A stretch of 64,000 nt of DNA from Plasmopara viticola. Lineage: Eukaryota; Oomycota; Peronosporomycetes; Peronosporales; Peronosporaceae. The notes under the pieces were generated by a model. The model searched no databases, had not been told where the DNA came from, and saw only the letters and a list, made by a program, of their open reading frames with translations. Of the stretch, positions 60,201-64,000 are shown piece after piece (positions within the stretch are counted from its first letter, which is position 1; the number at the start of each line of letters is the position of its first letter). The stretch is taken from the NCBI GenBank assembly GCA_001695595.3, contig MBPM02000183.1:1-64000 (forward strand), read 5' to 3'. The position numbers were made by a program, and so were the translations under genes.

Positions 60201-61515
60201 AGCGTCATGTTCCAGACATGATCTTTGGTTGACTTGATTCTTACCTGCAGTAGCACTAAGATGCTTCAAGAAAAGAATGCAGCTTGCTTGAGATAACGCA
60301 TATGGGCCCCTTAAATACTCTCTATCTATATATTGGGTAGTACTAGTTCAGGGGACAGTGACAATACGGCAGACCAAGTTTGCGTCGGACACCCTAGAGA
60401 AATTCTACATACAAGACAGCAATTCTGTAGAAACACGACAAGATCCGGGCCTCAAGCTGACCAATGACATGCGGGAAGCTGTAAGCATGAGGAGACAACG
60501 ACTGTAGTGCCTCATCAAAATGCTGTGAGCTGCCTGATGTATCTCGTGGTAAGTAAATGTCCGGACCTTGTAGCAGCATTGGAAGTGCTCTGTAAATCTG
60601 CTTCATACTCAAGCTCAGCGTAATGACGAGCGCATTCAAGGTACATTCAAGGCACAAAGACAAACAGCACTGAATTTAAGTAGCAAACGTCTCAGGGCCA
60701 AACGCTACTAAAACGCTGAATGGTGAAAAAGCATTGCATCGAGAAGTAGCACAAGTGAGTGCACTTTTGTGACGAACGGTGGGTGTATCGACTAAAAGAG
60801 CGAGGCGCCAAAAACTTGAGTCTACCATCTGATGAACTTGAGTAAAAAACGTTTTCAGAAGATATGGCTTAAGTTTTTCGCGCGAACTTCGCAAGACGAG
60901 GCAATCAAGTCTATTGACGATAATGAAGGTGTTATCGCGTTGGTCAGGAACCCGATTTATCAAAACCGAACGGAGCACGTCAACATCCGTTATCACTTCT
61001 TTCACGAGAAAGTCGAAGCCATTTAGGTCGTGCTTGAGTATTTCTTCACTCTGATATTACTTGCCGACATAATGATGAAACCGATTCTAGCAGCCGAACC
61101 CATCGCTCTTTGTGGAAAGCTGGAGCTCAGGCATTAAGAGCTGTCGAGTCAAGAGAGAGTGCTGTTCAAAGGTCTTGTAGCACAATATCCAGTCGGCAAG
61201 ATAGCAACCAGTACACGATTATCCAACGTCACATACAGGCAAAAATGGCGTCATCTTTAGGCGCGTAGAAAAGCGCATTCAAGACGATTGTGCAAGGTCG
61301 GTAAGTCTTTTTGATTGGCTTATAATGTTTTTTGGCTTAAAGGTCGCAAATAGTTGCTATCTAAGGACCTTATAGATATATATACTTTAGATTTTGCCAG
61401 GTAGTGCTAACTCCCTAGAACTTCAGGAGCCACATTTTTCGATGGCATTTTAGGACAGAAGCCTTCCTTTACCACAAAATGTCGGACACGTCACTTCTAC
61501 TCTATATATACGCAT
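57250..61515 (+). mobile_element. Copia LTR retrotransposon, decayed
   Basis: Plus-strand remains occur in canonical Copia order between two diverged direct repeats. The repeats share TTTGCCA..TAGTGCT.ACT.CCTA.(G/A)ACTT and following sequence at about 57303-57475 and 61371-61515, and I take these as LTRs. Exact LTR ends could not be fixed. Inside are gag, protease, integrase, RT and RNase H scraps. It separates effector D from its X relic, so it entered module D after the array formed. Confidence 0.8.
57490..61165 (+). pseudogene. Copia gag-pol polyprotein relic
   Basis: Pieces in order are HINKLKTLVEQLDAVGALI (gag, about 57718), LVDSNATQHMTFSKESIKYH (protease, about 58165, Gly of DSGA replaced by Asn), an integrase core trace with EFTSPY (about 58955) and AKRMNRILV (about 58995), KVCRFVKIKG (about 59290), TLESPPKGRKAIGN and VRCKARVV (RT start, about 59775-59850), KLTSIRIL-type and IYMTT traces (about 59925-60030), RQTKFASDTLEKFYIQDSNS (about 60370), and RNase H end YQNRTEHVNIRYHFFHEKVE (about 60960) followed by ADIMMKPI (about 61066). 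Stops and shifts throughout. No catalytic YVDD is readable. Confidence 0.85.
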
Positions 61516-62549
61516 ATTTGCTTTGCTCGCACAAGGGTCTCCAGATACCAATCCTTGCGCAGCATACTGGAACGAAACTTGATTAAAAAGACGCCTATTA
61601 CTCCAGTGCGACCGTTCGGTGATTACGCGCACCGCATCAAAACATCATTCGATGAATTTACTTAGTATTAAAAAGTGCAAAATCAGAGGGGGTTTGCGAT
61701 CAGTATATTAATGCTCCTTACTACTGTCACTACTCCAGGAGCCTGCAGTAAACACTGAGGTGATTATAAACCGAGATAAATCCACTTTAGACACAGTACG
61801 TATCACCCACGAACTTCAATAGCATTTTGTCTCATATGGGTCCGAGGCAACTGCCTTTAACTTCGTGCTGTACCGCAACACACAGCCGAAAGCCCACGGA
61901 TCGCATACAAAGCACCTATTGCCTTGACTGATGGCTACGGCCTTTGGGCAGTCGTGCCAAATCCATTACAACGGCTCCCTCTAAAGTATGAGCAAAATTA
62001 CCGTGACACCTCGCAGGAAACTCCTAACGCTTATGAGCAAGCCTCGACATCACGACCCTAACGCTATTAATGTGCTGTTGGCCTTATTTACATCTCGGCC
62101 TAATAACTTTCTCAAGGAGAAGCATCTTTTGCTCGCTTGTGTGTACACTCTTCGAGATTGCCCCCTGGTAGTCAGATTTCTGCTTCTTCGAGGCGACTTT
62201 GGTTCTCGAGGAGAAGATGGACCACTTTGGTCATGTGTTGCATAAGCTTTGAGGCTGCTCGACTCCCTCGAGTCTCAATGTGAGGTTTTCAAACTGCGTC
62301 GGGATGTAACCTCTTACTGTAGTGAGCTCTTGACCTTAGTTGCTAAAGACGCACAGCCATGTTGGTGTGCAACCTCTTAGTCTTAAAGTCAATGCGGAAT
62401 TTATTTAGGGCATTGTCAGCCACGGCATGATCACCCATCCTCTCCAGACTAACATGGTTGAGAGCAATAAAAACACTTAAAAGAGGCTTACTTTCGAAAA
62501 TATAGGACTGTAAGTGTGAAGAAAGCCTGCAACTAGCAGATTCTGTGAG
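61516..62549. other. No gene seen
   Basis: Sequence downstream of the Copia relic, with only short frames (an 85-codon plus frame at 61988-62245 has no known domain). Confidence 0.35.
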
Positions 62550-63200
62550 ATGAAGAAAATTTGTTCTGTCTGGATTAAATCAAGACTATGCTTATGCTCC
62601 CCCATTTATAAAATTTTATCGTTCGTGATCCTAGAACAAGTTAAACGAATTAGCAAAGTGCCAAATTTCAAGAGTTTATGCGCAATTGAAGATAATGTTG
62701 GAGCCCACAGCGCATATTGCCTCGTAATATGTTCAGCGTTTATCTGTGCCGACCAGTTTACTGTATCCATATGTGGGAAAATTATTGTGATTGTTGCGCT
62801 TCTCGTCTCAGTTTGTAGCCAATTACGGCTGAAAATTGACCAGGTCAAGCCTCTCTAATACCTGACGATGACTGGCAAAATTGCTGAGTTTTTCCTACGA
62901 CATTTATTTGAGATAATTTTGGTCCAAAATACGACTGAACGCTTGATAAGAGCGATAGAGGCTTTAACCTCTAACCGGCTTTTTGAAAAATTGAAACAGA
63001 CCGAATAAGTTGTCGAGGATGAAAAAGACCCTATACTAATAAAGACAACCTTGAAGTTTATTGAAATCACGTGACGAGGATACCCTGGCCTAAGACCATT
63101 ACCAACAAAGGCCAGTGCACCGCTTCGACGTCCTACAACTACACCGTTAGAGCCAGATGTAGTCGTGCTTAGATTATTCGACCCGAGGGTGATGTAGATT
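62550..63200 (+). pseudogene. Probable X-type module relic, copy D
   Basis: GG(T/C)C.AAA.TACGACTGAACGCT...AGAGCG near 62920 matches GGCCTAAAGAATGACTTAACGCT...AGAGCG in X1-A (31135), and the following GAGGATACCCTGGCCTAAGA (63075) matches AAGGATACCTTGGCTTGAGG (31300). The upstream 102-codon frame (62550-62858) is hydrophobic in its second half. If correct, module D continues beyond the inserted Copia element. The match is by eye and partial. Confidence 0.4.
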
Positions 63201-64000
63201 ACAAGGGTTCTATAGATTGAGATTCAATGATTTTTTATTCAAAATCCATTATCTGCATAGCAAGCGATGCCAAATATATATTTAAGATAAAAAGCTGCAG
63301 GCTCACATATAGGATGTTACTGGTGTCACCAGCATGCCTTCATAGGTCTCATGGCTTTCAGACGCACCTTTGCCGTTGGTTGAACTCACCTTTGCCCTAT
63401 GTATAAGCTTATGATAGTGCCGTTCGTGCACGGTCTACTCAAACGGACAAACTGATGATTACCATGGCTACTCGATAGATGAAGGTAGTTTTGCTCTTAG
63501 TTGTTTGTCGAGTTTTGATAGCTCAGTTGGTTCCAGTATGTAAGCAAAATTATGGTTCATTGAAACTCGAGGTGGTATACGAAGTACATTCGCGAGCAAT
63601 AATAAGATCGGCTTTTGTTGTTCTGTAGTCGAAGGTATTCGATAAGCGCGTATAGTTTGCAGAGGCGCATTTAACTCGCAGGAAAACTTTATGACAATAA
63701 AGTACATGTGCGGTGACGAGGTCACATGGCACCTTGCACAGAGGCATCCATCAGGGCAAACTAAAAATATTCTGGTAGGTAAACGCTCACTATACTTGGT
63801 CATAGAGGAATCAGCGTGTTAAATCGACTACTGAATTACCCGTAACAATGTCTGTCGTTTAAATTATTTAATGTTCGTTGTACGCACTGAAGTAAATCAA
63901 TGGTTTAGACAGGGATTTTAAACATCGTTGCCTTTTTCTCAGTTTTTTAGAGCCGCTCTTCTTTCCCAAAGAAACACCGCCTTCAAACCCCACGATATTA
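63201..64000. other. No gene seen
   Basis: A 111-codon minus frame (63468-63803) has no recognisable domain. GTGCGGTGACGAGGTCACATGGCACCTTG near 63710 resembles the GACGAGGTCACATCGCACCTCTTAAGG motif of the module C spacer (about 49027), so the array may continue to the right edge. Confidence 0.35.

Overview
The window looks like a gene-poor, repeat-rich stretch of a downy-mildew-type oomycete genome, most like Plasmopara. Three secreted proteins start with MRGA-Y followed by a hydrophobic signal peptide. They carry a degenerate RXLR site (RESR or QESR), a conserved EER and a basic nuclear-localisation-like patch, which is typical of host-translocated effectors of these plant pathogens. Genes have short GT-AG introns. 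The rest is decayed Copia, Mutator-like (MULE) and LINE-derived material. I saw no bacterial operons, rRNA, tRNA or CRISPR. The genus assignment is an inference from general knowledge of the family, not a database result.

Left part (1-26.6 kb). A multi-exon gene of unknown function lies on the minus strand (5351-8097). A broken, inverted paralogue of it faces it tail to tail (2815-4385) and contains a further small local inversion. Most of the remaining sequence up to 26.6 kb has no supportable gene: a few short Copia-like scraps, one near-perfect tandem duplication (22671-22844) and three copies of a short interspersed element.

Right part (26.6-63.2 kb). This is a tandem array of modules of about 9 kb. 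Each begins with a minus-strand effector gene: A 27998-29572, B 36858-38102, C 46169-47413 and a broken D 55572-56517. Each effector is followed on the plus-coordinate side by recognisably shared but decayed sequence: a plus-strand relic (X1), a middle block with a minus-strand coding-like relic (Y), and a second plus-strand relic (X2). The C-terminal part of X2 resembles the effectors themselves. Modules differ mainly by separate transposon insertions, several of which can be checked against the empty site in a sister module.

Mobile elements. Eight copies of one family are scattered through the window. Seven are about 240-325 bp. They consist of the 5' head and 3' tail of a LINE joined to a short internal piece of its reverse-transcriptase C-terminus. 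The eighth (26641-27798) is a longer deletion derivative that still encodes a 310-residue endonuclease-start/RT-end fusion and shows where the short form came from. Five or six of the short copies have 11-12 bp target-site duplications. There are also a MULE relic with SWIM and zinc-knuckle remnants and visible terminal inverted repeats (38243-39812), a 778-bp element with about 100-bp inverted repeats and a perfect 10-bp target duplication (45180-45957), and two Copia relics (53560-54450 minus, about 57250-61515 plus).
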